From the NCBI GenBank assembly GCA_017979445.1, contig CM030706.1, forward strand, positions 21,469,884-21,533,883: a DNA stretch of 64,000 bases. Direction: 5' to 3'. Source of the DNA: Akebia trifoliata. Its lineage: Eukaryota; Streptophyta; Magnoliopsida; Ranunculales; Lardizabalaceae. The position numbers and the translations under genes were made by a program. The notes under the pieces were generated by a model. The model did no database searches and was not told where the DNA came from. It was given only the letters and a program-made list of their open reading frames with translations. This document shows, piece after piece, positions 46,623-58,520 of the stretch. The first letter of the stretch is position 1; every line of letters begins with the position of its first letter.

Positions 46623-47853
46623 TGATGAGTGTCTCCAAACACTCAATTATACGCACATTTTCCGGATATTTATCTTGATTTTTGTACCTATTTCTCTATA
46701 TTAAGATAATAATCATGATAAGCCTCAAACCACCACGTTGCATGTTAATTAGGCTTAATTATATATAAATAAATTCATTTACTAGATAAATCTAATTACG
46801 TGTGTTTCTTGTGCAAAAATCAACAATTTGGAATCAAAATCTCAAGGCAAAAGCATTTGGGCCCACTTTGGAATGCCCTAACACTTTGGAATGCCCTAAT
46901 CCTTTGGAATGCCCTAATCCTTAACTCATATTCTCCTCTTTTGTCTTTTTGTGCAAAGAAAAGTGGAGGCTACTTTTAGACTCTTCTACACACATTTTTC
47001 TCTATAAATAGAGCCTTCATTTCTAGAGAAAGGGTCCCATCTTGGTTCTCTTGTCCAAGACTCCTTTAATCTAAGGCTCTTTGCCTATTCTCTTATTTTT
47101 TGTATTTTCATTTTCTAGTTATTTCCTTTTGGCTAATTAGTCTTGTAAGAAGTAGAAGAAGAAGAAGTTGTAATTTTCTCCATGAAATGAAGAAAAGTTC
47201 TTTCATCTCTTATCTTCCCTCTCTTGCAATGACATTAGGCTAAGTTTCCCTCCATTGGAGAGTGGAAAAGCCTAGAGCAAGTTCTTGTGTTATTTTTAAT
47301 TTCATGCCTTTCTTTTATTTAAAATGCTTATGAATTCTCTTTAAGTTTCTTGCACCTTTTATTCTTAATATAGATACTTTATGCTTAGATTAGATCAAGA
47401 TAAAGTATGCTTAAACTAGATAATTGGTAGTAGGAAGTTTTCAAAGAATTCTACTTTGTTTATGTTCCCTTATTTCATTTCATTTGCAAAATTTTCCGAT
47501 CTAAGGAGCTAATACCAAGTCCTTACGATTGAGTTATAAAAAGGCTTGAAACTAAGAATTGTTCATCAACATGTTCTAGGTAGATCCACCTCTAATGGTG
47601 TTTTAATTTCATAAGTTTACTTGCTTTTAATTTCACTTACTTTAGTTTCTTTTCTAGTAATTTTACATTTTCTTATAAGTTAAAAAATACAAAGAAAAAC
47701 AGTTTTAATTCCTTTTAGTTAATTTGAATTTTATCTTCTTAGCTTAACTCTATTCCTCTTTTCTCCTGGGTTCGATCCTCTACTTGCCCCACAAGTAAGG
47801 TAAACGTAAGATTATTATTAACTCCGATGAGAAGAACAACGATAGTCTCATCA
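46623..47853 (+). mobile_element. A3: Athila-type solo LTR (1231 bp)
   Basis: This is a complete LTR from TGATGAG to CTCATCA, flanked by CAAGC on both sides, with no internal sequence. A TATAAATA box lies at 47003-47010. It is the best-preserved copy of the family here and defines the ends of A1, A2 and A4. Confidence 0.97.
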
Positions 47854-48795
47854 CAAGCTCGCAAGGTTGAAAATCTAAAAAGACAACTTTGGCAACAATC
47901 AGAGCAAAGAAAAAAGATAGAGCTCGCTAGATTGAAAACCTGAAAAAGCGATCTAGGCAAAAGCTAGAGCAAGCTCGCTAGATTGAAAACCTAAAAAGGC
48001 GATATAGGTAAAAGTTAGAGCAATAAAGAAAAATAGAAGAAAATCTCAAGCTAAAAGCGGCCCGAGCTGAAACATCAGAAGTCCGAATCATCAAGTTCAA
48101 TACTCAGCTTAAACCAGGCATAGATTCAGAAGCCACAAGTATCTTGTCTATGATCAATCTGAAAATTCTTACTTCCCCAAGTAAACCAATGGAGAGAAGG
48201 GTGAATTCTATGATGAGTCTCAAAAGGAAATATTTTATTTTCTTGAGCCTGACTCAAAATCTTCAATAAAATTAATCAAAATTAAAAGTTGGATCTTTAT
48301 TGCGCTTGTGGTAATCAAATATTTCAAACCTTCATACAAGGGGCATTTTTCTTTTTCCTCTAAATATGTAATTCCCCCCTTATACTAGGGGCATTTTTTA
48401 ATGATGTGTTCAATGTCATGTTTATTGTCAAACTAGGGACATTTTGTTTTTGAGCAATGTTAATCCTAAAAGATAATGAGAACTCCAAACTTAATGTTAC
48501 CCTCTTGATAGCAGTTTTTCGAAAAACTCTTGAGATTCAAACTCAGGTTTTAAATTTATAAAACTTTTGGATAAATTCTTGAGGTTCAAACAAAAGCATT
48601 TTGGATCTCACATAAGGAGATATGGCATTCTTTCGCTCTCCAGATTCTTTTCAGATCCGATCATTCTTGGAATCGATCATTTCTCTTCCAGATTCATTAT
48701 CTTCCAAATTTATTCGTTCTCCGGTTCGTTCTAATCAGTTTTCTCCAAATTCGTTCATTCTTTCCCAAAATTCATTCATTCATTCATCTACCAGT

Positions 48796-49345
48796 TTTGC
48801 TCAGTTTCTGCCAAGGGTTAACTTGAATTTTGCTCAGTTGTCGCCAAGGGTTATCTTGGATTTTGCTCAGTTACCGCCAAGGGTTATCTTGGATTTTGCT
48901 CAGTTGCCGCCAAGGGTTATCTTGGATTTTGCTCAGATGCCGCCAAGGGTTATCTTAGATTTTGCTCAGTTTCCGCCAAGGGTTATCTTGGATTTTGCTC
49001 AGTTTCCGCCAAGGGTTAACTTGGATTATGCTCAGTTACCATCGAGGGTTTTCTAGGAATTATGCTCAGATGTCGCCGAGGGTTTTCTCGGAACTATGCT
49101 CAGTTATCATTGAGGGTTTTCTTGGAATTATGCTCAGATGCCGCCGAGAGTTTTCTCGGAACTATGCCCAGTTACCGCCGAGGGTTTTCTCGGAACTATG
49201 CTCAGATGCCGCCGAGGGTTTTCTCGAGATTATGCTAAGATACCGCCGATGGTTTTCTCAGAACTATGCTCAGTTACTGCCGAGGGTATTCTCAAAATTA
49301 TGCTCAGTTACCGCCGAGGGTTTTCTCGGAACTTTGCTCAGTTTA
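48796..49345 (+). repeat. P1 33-bp hairpin array
   Basis: There are about 16 units of 33 bp (for example at 48842, 48875 and 48908). The first half carries CCAAG-N6-CTTGG and the second half CCGAG-N6-CTCGG, each followed by ATTTTGCTCAG or AACTATGCTCAG. Because 33 is a multiple of three, several frames stay open with an 11-residue repeat (LPPRVILDFAQ); these are not treated as genes. Confidence 0.92.
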
Positions 49346-49671
49346 TGCTCAGTTTATATTCAAATTATGCTCAGATTATACTCAGATTTTACTCAAATTT
49401 ATCTCAGATTTTAAATCACACACTTGCACAGTTGTAATATCAGTCAAGAAGTATTTTTTAAATTCAAGGATCTGACACTGCCAGTGAGAGCTCGCGCTCA
49501 AGAACCTGACATTTTTTTTTTAGTTCGGGGAGAGCTTTACCCTCAAGGATCCGAATACCTCGACGAATTGCTAAATGAGGCTGAAAAATGAACTGTCACT
49601 AGCTTTGGCATTCAGATATCGCACTATCTACCAAAATAGATTTGCTATCTAGTTTGCTTCAACCCTCTGCC

Positions 49672-49680
49672 AAAGAGGGG
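49672..49680 (+). other. P1 polypurine tract
   Basis: AAAGAGGGG lies four bases before the 3' LTR, identical to the tract of P2. Confidence 0.88.
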
Positions 49681-49684
49681 CATC

Positions 49685-51421
49685 TGTAGACACCCCATTT
49701 TTGCACTCGCCTGATTAATCAACTCGTCAACCCGATCGCAATGATTCCCAATGATGGATGTGTATTCCATTACTTTATTTTGTTACCAGATATGTTTCAG
49801 AAATCCGGATGAGGTATCTCGAATTGACAAAACCTTAGAAACCACGCTACGCTAGGAAAATACGACCCTAGAAACATAGAAATCATCATCTTGTAGACCA
49901 AAAAGAAGCTTCACGATAAAAATCATTAAAAATTGATCAAATTACCGAAATACCCTTAACCTCAAAACAACCCTAGAGCCTACGTTATGCTTAGGAAAAC
50001 TCTCTCAAACACATAAAATAACAAATCGGAACCAAATAAATCATTTCGCCAATTTTAACAGAATTCGACAAAATTACGAAAATGCCCCTCATAAAGTTCA
50101 TGATCATTTCACACAAAAAATTTCATAAATGACACAAACTAATACTTCCATTGAATTCCTTATGAAAAATCGATTCTAACACATCCTAGAACAATAAAAA
50201 CCGACTTAAAACGTGAAAAGTCCTCTCCGGGGGCAAAACGGTAATTTCACAATTTTTATAATTAAAAAATTTGAAATTAATAAATAAAATATTAAATAAT
50301 TAAAGTGAAACATTAATGAAATTAATTTAAAATTTTGAAACGAAGAAATTGATCAATCGGGTTTTCAAGTAAAATTTTTGAGGGTTCGTGAGATATTTCT
50401 TTAAGGACCCCTCCATTTGGGGGTCCAAAGAATTAAAGATATTTTAGAGGGGGGTTCTCCCAAAATTTAAAGTCAATCAAGCAAGACTAAGGTCAAGGTA
50501 TTAAAGTCAATCAAGTGAGACTAAAGTCAAAATTAAAGTCAATTAAGCAGGACTGAAGTCAAGATATTAAAAGTCAATCAATTAAGACTAAAGTCAAAAC
50601 ATTAAAAGTCAATCAAATAAGACCAAAAGTCATAATAGAGTTCTAATTAAATAATAACTCAATCTAATAGAGTTCTAACTTAAAAACAATTCTACCTAAA
50701 ATAATTCTAATTAAAACACAATTCTACCTAAAACAAGTCTAACTAAAACACAACTCTAATTAAAAGAACTCTAATTAAATACTAACTCTATCAAAATCAA
50801 CCCCTAAAAAAATCTATAAATAGAGGTGCTCACACCCTATTTTCGTATCAAATCATAAACCCTACGAGAAGTAGGTCTAGAAGCCCCTTAACCTCCCATA
50901 AACCCTAGTTTTGGAGACCCAACTCCTTACCTAACATCCCTCCTTCGATTTTAGCCTAAAGAACGCCTAAAAATCTTTCAAAAATATCCCAAAATCCGCA
51001 ACAAACTTGAAGAGTTCAGATCCAAAAATAAGGAGATACCTTGCCTTGGAGATCCGAAATCAAATCCAGAAATAGAACGAAGCAAGGGAGTACGGTACAA
51101 GGAGCTATTTTTGTCAGATCTGAGGGAACAAAATCCTTGCTATCGGAAAGGTATACAATTTTTTTTATTTATTTTTATCTAGGTTTTTAACAATGTGATT
51201 TATTTGAGATCTTAGTAGAGACCGGCTTTGGCCGGGCGGGGTTGGTGCCTAACACCTTCCAACCCCGTAACGTGATCCCTGGACTCTTTTTCTCTTTCGT
51301 AGATTAGTTTGCCTTTTTTTAGAGTCAGTTTGGTTCCTAGACCTTAACAACTAGGTGGTGACTCCCAAACCTCAAGGGTCAAAAATAGATCTGCGCACCC
51401 CGAGGATCGAGGGCGCTTTCA
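49685..51421 (+). mobile_element. P1 3' LTR (1737 bp)
   Basis: Same length and ends as the 5' LTR. Its TATA box is at 50815-50822. The terminal TCA reads as a TGA stop on the minus strand and closes the M2 RT frame at the junction. Confidence 0.96.
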
Positions 51422-52750
51422 CCAGACTAACGCACAGCAGGTCTTCTCAAGTGTTGAATATTTTGCCTCATACTCGGTGAATTTCTTGTTGAGATAATAG
51501 ATAGCCTGTTCCTTCCGTCCCGATTCATCGTGTTGTCCTACCACACACCCCATAGATGTTTCTTGCACTGAGATGTACATCAGCAGAGGTCGCCCTGGCG
51601 TAGAAGGAACTAGGACTGGTGGATTGACCAAATATTGCTTGATTTTGTCGAATGCTTCCTGACAGTCTTTGTTCCACTTCTTCGGCGTATCTTTCCTTAG
51701 TAACTTGAATACCGGTTCACAGATAGGCGTCAATTGTGCTATAAACCGACTAATATACTGTATTCTCCCCAAAAAAACCCGAACGTCTTTTTCGGTGACA
51801 GGTGTTTTCATCTCGAGGATATATTTAGTCTTAGCCAGATCTTTTTCAATGCCCCTTCTGCTGACGATGAACCCCAGTAGCTTGTCCGATGTTGTCCCGA
51901 ACACACATTTTGCAGGATTTAGCCTCAAGCTATATTTTCTGAGTCTATCAAACAACTTCTTCAGATTTACCAGGTGGTCTTCTTCAATGCCGGATTTAGC
52001 AATCATATCGTCTATGTAGACCTCTATTTCCTTATGGATCATGTCGTGGAATAATGCGGTCATTGCCCATTGGTAAGTCGTCCCCGCATTCTTCAGTCCG
52101 ATTGGTATGACTTTGTAGTAGAAAGTACCCCATGGTGTGATGAACACAATCTTTTCTTGGTCTTCTTCCGCCATTTTTATCTGATTATAGCCTGAAAAAC
52201 CGTCCATGAACGAGAACATGCTGTGCCCTGCTGTGCTATCGACTAGAGTGTCAATGTGCGGAAGTGGAAAATCATCCTTAGGACTAGCTTTGTTCAAGTC
52301 TCGATAGTCAACACACATGCGTACTTTTTCATCCTTCTTTGGTACTGGGACGATGTTAGCTAGCCATTTTGGATACGTAGAAACTGTAAGAAATCCGACT
52401 TCGAACTCTTTCATGACCTCGTCCTTGACCTTGAGAGTCCATTCGGACTTCAGTCTTCTCAGTTTCTGCTTGATTGGCTTACTTCCAGAAGTGATTGGCA
52501 ACTTGTGAACGACGAGATCTATATCTAATCCAGGCATATCTCTGTATGACCATGCGAAGTCATCCTGATAGTTTCGTAGGAATTCGACCATTTCTCCCTT
52601 TTGTTCTGACGTTAACAAAGCTCCTATTTTAACAATCCATGGGTCCTCTTCTGTACCAAGGTTGATTGAGTCTGTATCCTCGATGTTTGGCTGAACACCT
52701 CTCTCGTGACGTTCTACCAAATCTTTGATTTCTTTGGGTGGATTTTCCAT
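51422..52750 (-). pseudogene. M2 reverse transcriptase, open but cut by P1
   Basis: This is a 443-codon open frame and the best-kept coding segment of the window. Blocks include FAWSYRDMPG (residues 65-74), VRMCVDYRDLNKASPKD (143-159), FSFMDGFSGYNQIKM (179-193) and the catalytic YIDDM (245-249, Ile in place of the usual Val). The start of RNase H (LLMYISVQETSMGCVVGQ ... STLEKTCCALVW) reaches the end. The stop is supplied by the first three bases of the P1 LTR; RNase H goes on at 37799. A stop (TAA or TAG) lies just 5' of the first Met, so the frame start is uncertain. Confidence 0.92.
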
Positions 52751-53652
52751 TTCGTCCTCAGACTCTTCTTATATCCCCATGAGGTCGAAGTCGAGTTCAA
52801 GATCGAAATCATACTCGTCCCTTTAAAATTCTATTTTATCTGGGTACTCATTTGATGAAGACAGATCCCTTGAAAACCCTTTTTTTGGTTTTTGAAAAAT
52901 ATATATTTTTTTTATAATTTTGAAAGCTTTTTGATTTTTTTGATTTTTGAGAAATTTTTGCTTTTTTTGCATTTTGAGAAATATTTATTTTTTTGTGATT
53001 TTCTGGATACCTGAAATAAGAAGAACAATCATGGAAACTTGTTAATAAAGATAGGGAGCCCCCAAAATAGTCTTTACCTGAGGACGAGGGCTCGTTATGA
53101 TCCTCGGGCAAATTGATGTCGCCTAACGGTGTTTTTTTTTTGAGGCTTCGACAGCCTCAAGTGTTAATGGGAATTCCTCCTTGTTGCGCAATGTCTCTCC
53201 TTCTCTAAGGGGGTAGATGAGATGAACAAGTGATTCATTGGATGATTTGGATGATGGTTTGGAGATGACCATGATCTCCGCTTGATGGTTGTCAGATTGG
53301 GGCATAGTCCCTCCCAAACTTGGTGGGATGACGACTGATGCCCAGTCGATTCCAGTAGAAAAAGGTGAGTCATTCTCTTAGTTGGTAGTGGTTTCCACTT
53401 TGGTGAATTCTGGAGCTGTCTCTGATAGACTTTCGTTGGAATCCCCATTGAATAGAACATCAATGCCTTCTACGAAGGAGGGTTGGGACTTAACAACTGA
53501 GTCTTCATGAATGTGCACCGGTTGGGGTTTACCGCTTTTGACTTTTTTGCTGATGGTGGTTTTGATAAGCTCTCGGGTCTAGCATGTGATCTTGGGAAGC
53601 TAACACTGATGTGAGGGACTCGGCCCAGATTCCAGATGTTTGGTTCATGGTT
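52751..53652 (-). pseudogene. M2 protease-RT linker
   Basis: It matches M1 17566-18126. The protease-side frame reads PLREGETLRNKEEFPLTLEA and stops at a TAG shared with M1. A lysine-rich frame (52848-53111) follows in an A-rich stretch, then the acidic ELDFDL-type block before RT. It contains the candidate intron 53011-53077. Whether it is linker protein or intron is open. Confidence 0.6.
53011..53077 (-). other. Candidate 67-nt intron in M2
   Basis: In sense it starts GTAAAG after CCTCAG and ends TTCTTCTTATTTCAG, with TATTAAC inside. These signals are slightly better than in M1 (exon-side CAG, acceptor CAG). As in M1, the spliced frame meets a TAA after eight codons. Confidence 0.45.
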
Positions 53653-54660
53653 TTACCTCCTTGCTTGTCGAAACTTTTTTTTCTTATCATTCATTTCTAC
53701 TATATCCCTTTTTGTGGGCCTAAACCCCAAACTAAAATAAGGATTATGCCTTTTTGCTTCAACTGGTGTAGCTCTTGCTCTTCCTCCCGGTCCCAGCCCT
53801 TGCTTGGGTCGATAGCCTACCCTTTTCATGACCCGACCAATCATCAGACTTGTTCTTGATAGCTTTACATTTATCTTCTCATTTCCATTCTCGATGTGAT
53901 TGACAACAGCGAATTGGTATGAATGGTAGAGTGCCTTGTCCTTTGTCATTTCGATATCGATAAATGACACATTTGGAACTCTCCCAGCTGAAATAAAGTT
54001 CTCTGTCAATACTGATATCATCCTCTGCCCCATGATAAATTTTACTCTTTGGTGCAATGAGGAAGGTACAGCTCCGGCAATATGGATCCAAGGTCTGCCT
54101 AGTAACAAGTTGAAGGTCGTTGGTATTTCCATGACTTCAAATGTCACTTCAAAGGTACAAGGACCTATTGTGATCAGTAAGTCTACGTCTCCCAGCAAAT
54201 CCCTTCTTGAGCTGTCAAAACCTCGAACGACCTTGCTGTTGGGTTTCACATGCGACTAATCAGCGTTGAGTTTTCGAAAGGTTTCAAGCGGACAGACGTT
54301 AAGCACTGAGCCATTATCAATCAATACTCTGGCGACCATCATGCCCTTGCATATGACCATGATGTTCAGTGGTTTGACGTGCCCCGTTCCCTTAGACGTA
54401 AATTCATTCTCTGTGAAAATAATAGGATTGGGGGCCATGATCTGGCCGACCGTTTGTTCCAACTGCACCGGCAAGGTGGTTACAGATACATGTGATCTCC
54501 TCAGAACTCTCAATAGCGCCTCTTGGTGCTCTTCTGATTTTTGTATCAGTCCCAAGATGCTGATTTGAGCTAGCTGCTTGTTCAATCTGTCCACTATATT
54601 ATGTTCACTCTTGAGGACGAGCTTAACAAAGTCTGCAGCTTCCTTGTCTGTCACCTTCAC
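53653..54660 (-). pseudogene. M2 aspartic protease with G-patch-like segment
   Basis: One frame with a single stop: a TGG-to-TAG change at 54256-54258. The protease catalytic block is ARVLIDNGSVLNV, followed by FEVMEIPTTFNLLLGRPWIH (the Gly is kept here, Asp in M1) and AGAVPSSLHQRVKF. The G-patch-like stretch GYRPKQGLGPGGRARA is intact, followed by HNPYFSLGF. It would process gag-pol. Upstream it runs on in the same frame into the proline-rich gag tail. Confidence 0.88.
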
Positions 54661-55380
54661 CTTTTCTTCCGCCTTCTCATCCTTATACAGTTTACCCTTT
54701 CCCTTAGCTTACCTTTTTTCTTCATTTGTTTCCTCTTTTACTGTCTCTTTTGTTTCTTCCCCACTTTTTAACAATTTTTGACATTTTTCTACCCTTATCA
54801 TATGGCCGATATCAGCCACTATTGTTTTGACCCTCGTTGTTGTGGTGATAGTGGTCTCATAGCTCCAGGAGACTGCCTGATCAGAGCTATAGGGGAATGG
54901 TTTAGGTGAGTGTATGGTTATGGGAGGTGGATCTGATTTCATGTCGAGAATGAGGGGTGGTGGTGATGGTTTGGAGGTAGTGGTAGTAGGAGGAGTTGTG
55001 TGAAGGGCTGACGGAGTATATGGAATGACGAGAAGTGGACGTGGAGACAAAGGGTATGGTATGTGAAGAGGGGGTCGAGTTGATCCTTGAGAATATGGTG
55101 GTATGACAAGGGGAGGTCGGGTCGAATTTTGATGATGGGGTGATCGGTAAGGTATGACTAAGGGTGGTCGAGTAGTCGTATTTGGATGAGTGGGATGGAT
55201 GGTGAGGTTGGCCAATCTGAGTGGTGGCAGTGAATTTTGGGATGCGTTAGTTATGTAGTGGTTGACTGTGTTAACTGTTGATGCCTTGGATTCCTTGGTT
55301 AATTGGATTCTGATTTTTGTCCCAATGGGTGCTATCAAATTAGAAGGATTAAAGTTGAGTTCTTTGTCGATGACATTCAC
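54661..55380 (-). pseudogene. M2 gag tail, proline-rich
   Basis: An open frame of 223 codons begins MNVIDKELNFNPSNLIAPIG and ends in a TAA at 54709-54711. Beyond this the same frame goes on into the protease. It contains repeated TRPPLVIP/RPLLVIP units (residues about 85-145) and a TTTTSKPSPPPLIL stretch, likely disordered. It links the gag knuckle to the protease. Confidence 0.75.
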
Positions 55381-56938
55381 CCTGTGCCTACTCCCCTCTC
55401 CATTGTAAGTAGGTAGGAGGTTTTGATTGAAGTTCTGTGGTTGGGGCGGGTTGACAGGCCCATCCAGGATGAGAGCCTTTTTATCGATTAGGTTCTGTAC
55501 TTGATGCTTGAGCTGCTAGCATTAGTCTGTAGAGTGCCCTGGTGCACCCATGTGAAATTCGCAAACTAAATTGGGGTCGTACCCTGGCCGTTTGGCAGCC
55601 TCAAAATTTGGCGGGCGTTTTGCAAGATACTCACCCCTAAGTAAGATTGGCAGTAATTCCGACAGTGTCATGGGTAATCTGATAAATACTCTGTTTACTC
55701 TGTTGGGTCGTGCATGCTGGTTCTGCCCATACAGTAGTGCCTGCTATGCAATTGGTGGAGGATTTACCCTGAATTGGTTTTGGGGTGGAGGGTTCCATGT
55801 TGGCGGTGCTGGTGCCCATGAAGTTGACGGTGCTTGTGGTCTTGGTGCTGGTAAAGGGATGAAGAGGGGTTGGTTTGGCTGTACGTTGTTGACCTGAGTT
55901 TCTTCCGTCTTCTTTCCTGGAGGCACTGGCTTTTTCTGAAAAGGGATTCCTGTGGTTGTCCCTAGGCCTCTGAAATAGAAGATCAGACCGATTCGGATCC
56001 CATCTTCGACCCGATTTGCCACCTGTACTAGATTCGAGAATGTGCCTATGGTGTGCCCCACCAGATGAGTATAGAAGGCGTGTCCTAGTGTCAAGATAAA
56101 CGTAGTGTTCATCTCTTGCTCTATCATTGCAGGCCTTATTTGTGAGGCGGACTCTCGCCATCTCTGTGCATACTCTTTCACTGTTTCCCTTTGCTTTCTT
56201 GTCATTTTGGCCATGTCATTTCGATCTAGTCCCACATCAGTATTGAATCAGTAGTTTTGCCAGAACATTTCGGCTAAGTCCTGCCAATTCTTAATGAGTG
56301 AGTGATTTAATCCAGAAAACCATTTGAGAGCTAGCCCCGTTAAGCTCCTCTGAAACAATTGCACCAACAACCTGTCATCTTCGCCATACTAACACATGGA
56401 TCCACAATACAACTTCAGATGCGATAGCGGCCTATTCCGTTATATTTTTCAAACTCTGGATATTTGAACTTGGCCGATAATTGAGCATTAGGGTAGAAGC
56501 ACAGATCCTTGAATCGGGTTCCGCTCATAGTGTGGAGGCCCTTCAACCTCCTCATCTCCTCCTGTAAAGATTCGATCTGTTGAGCCAGTTTTTCATCTGT
56601 TGCGCTTTTGGCTTCCGTAGCGCTGTACTCACATTCATCATCAGGAATGACCACAGGGGGTGGTCGATTCTGTGGGATATAGAGCGGAGGCCCTTGGTAT
56701 TCAGGCACTGCAGGTGGCATCGTGGTCTGTGGTCCCTGTGGAGGCTGCTCGGGTAAAACTCTTGATTCGACCCGGATGCGTGCTGCTGTATTGTTTGAGC
56801 TTGTAGGATGCTGGCATTGGCTAACACAGTACTCACTATCTTTTCGTGCCTCTCACTTATCTTTAGTAGTACCGTGATTTGTGGATCGATACCAAACGTT
56901 TCGTTTACTGGGGGTTGTGCTGGTTCGGACGAACTCAT
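55381..56938 (-). pseudogene. M2 gag pseudogene (capsid part)
   Basis: The start ATG is at 56936-56938 (MSSSEPAQPPVNETFG), chosen because M1 keeps the same start. A 2-base gain near 56755 and a 4-base loss near 56435 break the frame compared with M1. Intact stretches include FKDLCFYPNAQL, the NDMAKMTRKQRETVKEYAQR block, EMNTTFILTLGHAFYTHLVG, a proline-rich part and the knuckle-like FHMGAPGHSTD near 55520. The family role is capsid and RNA binding. Confidence 0.85.
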
Positions 56939-57119
56939 GGTGACTATAGATGATCTCAGAAAATATGAAGGCACTTCTGGTTGCTTGTATTTCTTTCGCT
57001 TGGCCACCTGTGGGTACAGACAACCAAGTGTTATTATCTTATTTACAAAAATAAAGATGCATGATGTTGTATTAAGTCGGGTAAAGTTGTTTATTATGAG
57101 TTTTAGCGAAAAAGTAATT

Positions 57120-57615
57120 TCTCGGCGCGGAACCGGCATCAACACGGAGTTGGTAAAATATTTTACAAAAGAATTACATCAGCACGGAGCTGGCATCGAT
57201 ACGAAGTCAGCAGCAACACAGAGTTGGCATCAACACGGAGCTTGCATTGACACGGAGTAGGGAAAATATTTTGAAAGCATAATCATCTCAGCACGGAGTT
57301 GGCATCGACACAGAGTCGAAAAAACCTTTTGAAAAAGTAATTTCACCAGCACGGAGCTGGCATCCACACGGCATCGGGAAAACATTTTGAAAAAGGTAGT
57401 TTCATCAGCATGGGGCTGGCATCGACATGAAGTCGGAAAAACATGTTGAAAAAGTAATTTCATCAGCACGGAGCTGGCATCGACACGGAGTCGGTAAAAC
57501 ATTTTGAAAAAGGTAGTTTCATCAGCATGGGGCTGGCATCGACACAGAGTCGGTAAAATATTTTGAAAAAGGTAGTTTCATCAGCACGGGGCTAGCATCG
57601 ACACGGAGTCGGGAA
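57120..57615 (-). repeat. M2 leader array 1 (about 57-bp units)
   Basis: Homologous to 21917-22455 of M1, with CATCGACACGGAGTCGG cores and TTTTGAAAAAGTAATTTCAT connectors. Small minus-strand frames here with RVDASSVLMKL repeats are the array read through. Confidence 0.87.
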
Positions 57616-57944
57616 AATATTTGAAAAAAGTAATTTCTGAGATAAATTGATTTGGAATAACCCATGATTTTTAGTAGCGTCCAATTCAGTTTTTTGAAAT
57701 CATCGCCGGCCAGGCAGATCTCCAAGGAAGAGACGGTGCACAATGGCACTCTTAAATCACCTTGTTCCCTGAATAGACGTAGTCTATCCCCCTCGTTTCA
57801 ACAGGGTAAGATCTTTCTAGGCACCGACTTTGATCAAGGACTGCAATTGGTGCCTTTTGAAATCTTTTTTTTTTTTTTGAAAAAAGTTGAATGTATTTGA
57901 GTCAATCGATTGGTTGTTATCTTTGTTAGATCGTGGACTTGGTT
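57616..57944 (-). other. M2 leader module between arrays 1 and 2
   Basis: About 330 bp matching 22456-22794 of M1, with a T-run near 57866. No gene. Confidence 0.5.
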
Positions 57945-58520
57945 CAAAATTAGATCTGGATCTGGGTTGCTGACCCAGTTGAAAGTAGATTTGGGTTGTA
58001 AACCCAATTGAAATGAGTTGGATCTGGGTCGTGGACCAAGTGGGATTGGATCTGGGTCGTAAACCCAATTGAAATGGATCTGGGTCGTGGGCTAAACCCA
58101 GTTCAGATGGATCTGGGTCGTGGGCCCAATTGGATTCGATCTGGGTCATGGACCCAGTTGGAAATGGATCTGGGTCATAGACCCAGTTGGATTGGATCTG
58201 GGTTGTGAACCCAGTTGGAATTGGATCTGGGTCGTGGACCCAGTTAAAAGATGGATCTGGGTCGTCGACCCAATTGGAATGGGTACGGGTCTGGGTCGTA
58301 AACCCAGTTGAAACCGGTCTGGGTCGTGGACCCAGTTGGAATGGATATGGATATGGGTCTGGATCGTAAACCCAGTTGAAATGAGTTTGGATCTGGGTCA
58401 TGGACCCAGTTGGGATGGATCTAGGTCATGGACCCAGTCGAAGTGGATCTGGGTCGTGGACCCATTTTGAACGGGTATGGGTCGTGGACCCGGTTAAAAG
58501 GGATATGAGTGGGGACCCAG
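57945..58520 (-). repeat. M2 leader array 2 (27-30 bp palindromic units)
   Basis: About 18 units carry CTGGGTC-NNN-GACCCAG, spaced 28-29 bp in the regular part (58141, 58170, 58198, 58227). Homologous to M1 array 2. The 194-codon minus frame 57817-58401 is this array read through. Confidence 0.88.

Larger units (their letters stand above)
46056..49671 (+). other. P1 3' untranslated region (with A3 inside)
   Basis: It is colinear with P2 27045-31517. The conserved TACGTAGGCAACC block is at 46217-46229, then A-rich sequence, A3 (46623-47853), T/A-rich sequence and the 33-bp array. The frame on the minus strand at 45968-46417 is not conserved and is rejected. No gene is seen. Confidence 0.75.
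37800..51421 (+). mobile_element. P1: complete but decayed Tat-lineage retrotransposon
   Basis: This element has two 1737-bp LTRs, a PBS, a PPT and a perfect CCAGA duplication, 13.6 kb including later insertions (solo LTR 44091-45807 and A3 46623-47853). Between the leader and the 3' region only part of integrase remains. Gag, protease, RT and RNase H are missing, so it probably moved with proteins supplied by relatives. It sits in the M2 pol gene in opposite orientation. Confidence 0.95.

Noticed and set aside
48622..49414. Frames with an 11-residue repeat (LPPRVILDFAQ)
   Set aside because: The open frame results from the 33-bp unit length. The array sits in a 3' untranslated region and P2 units of 37 bp do not keep the frame.
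49685..51421. P1 3' LTR read as a separate solo LTR
   Set aside because: Its own flanks do not match (GCATC and CCAGA), a PPT precedes it, and CCAGA pairs with the left flank of the 5' LTR at 37795.
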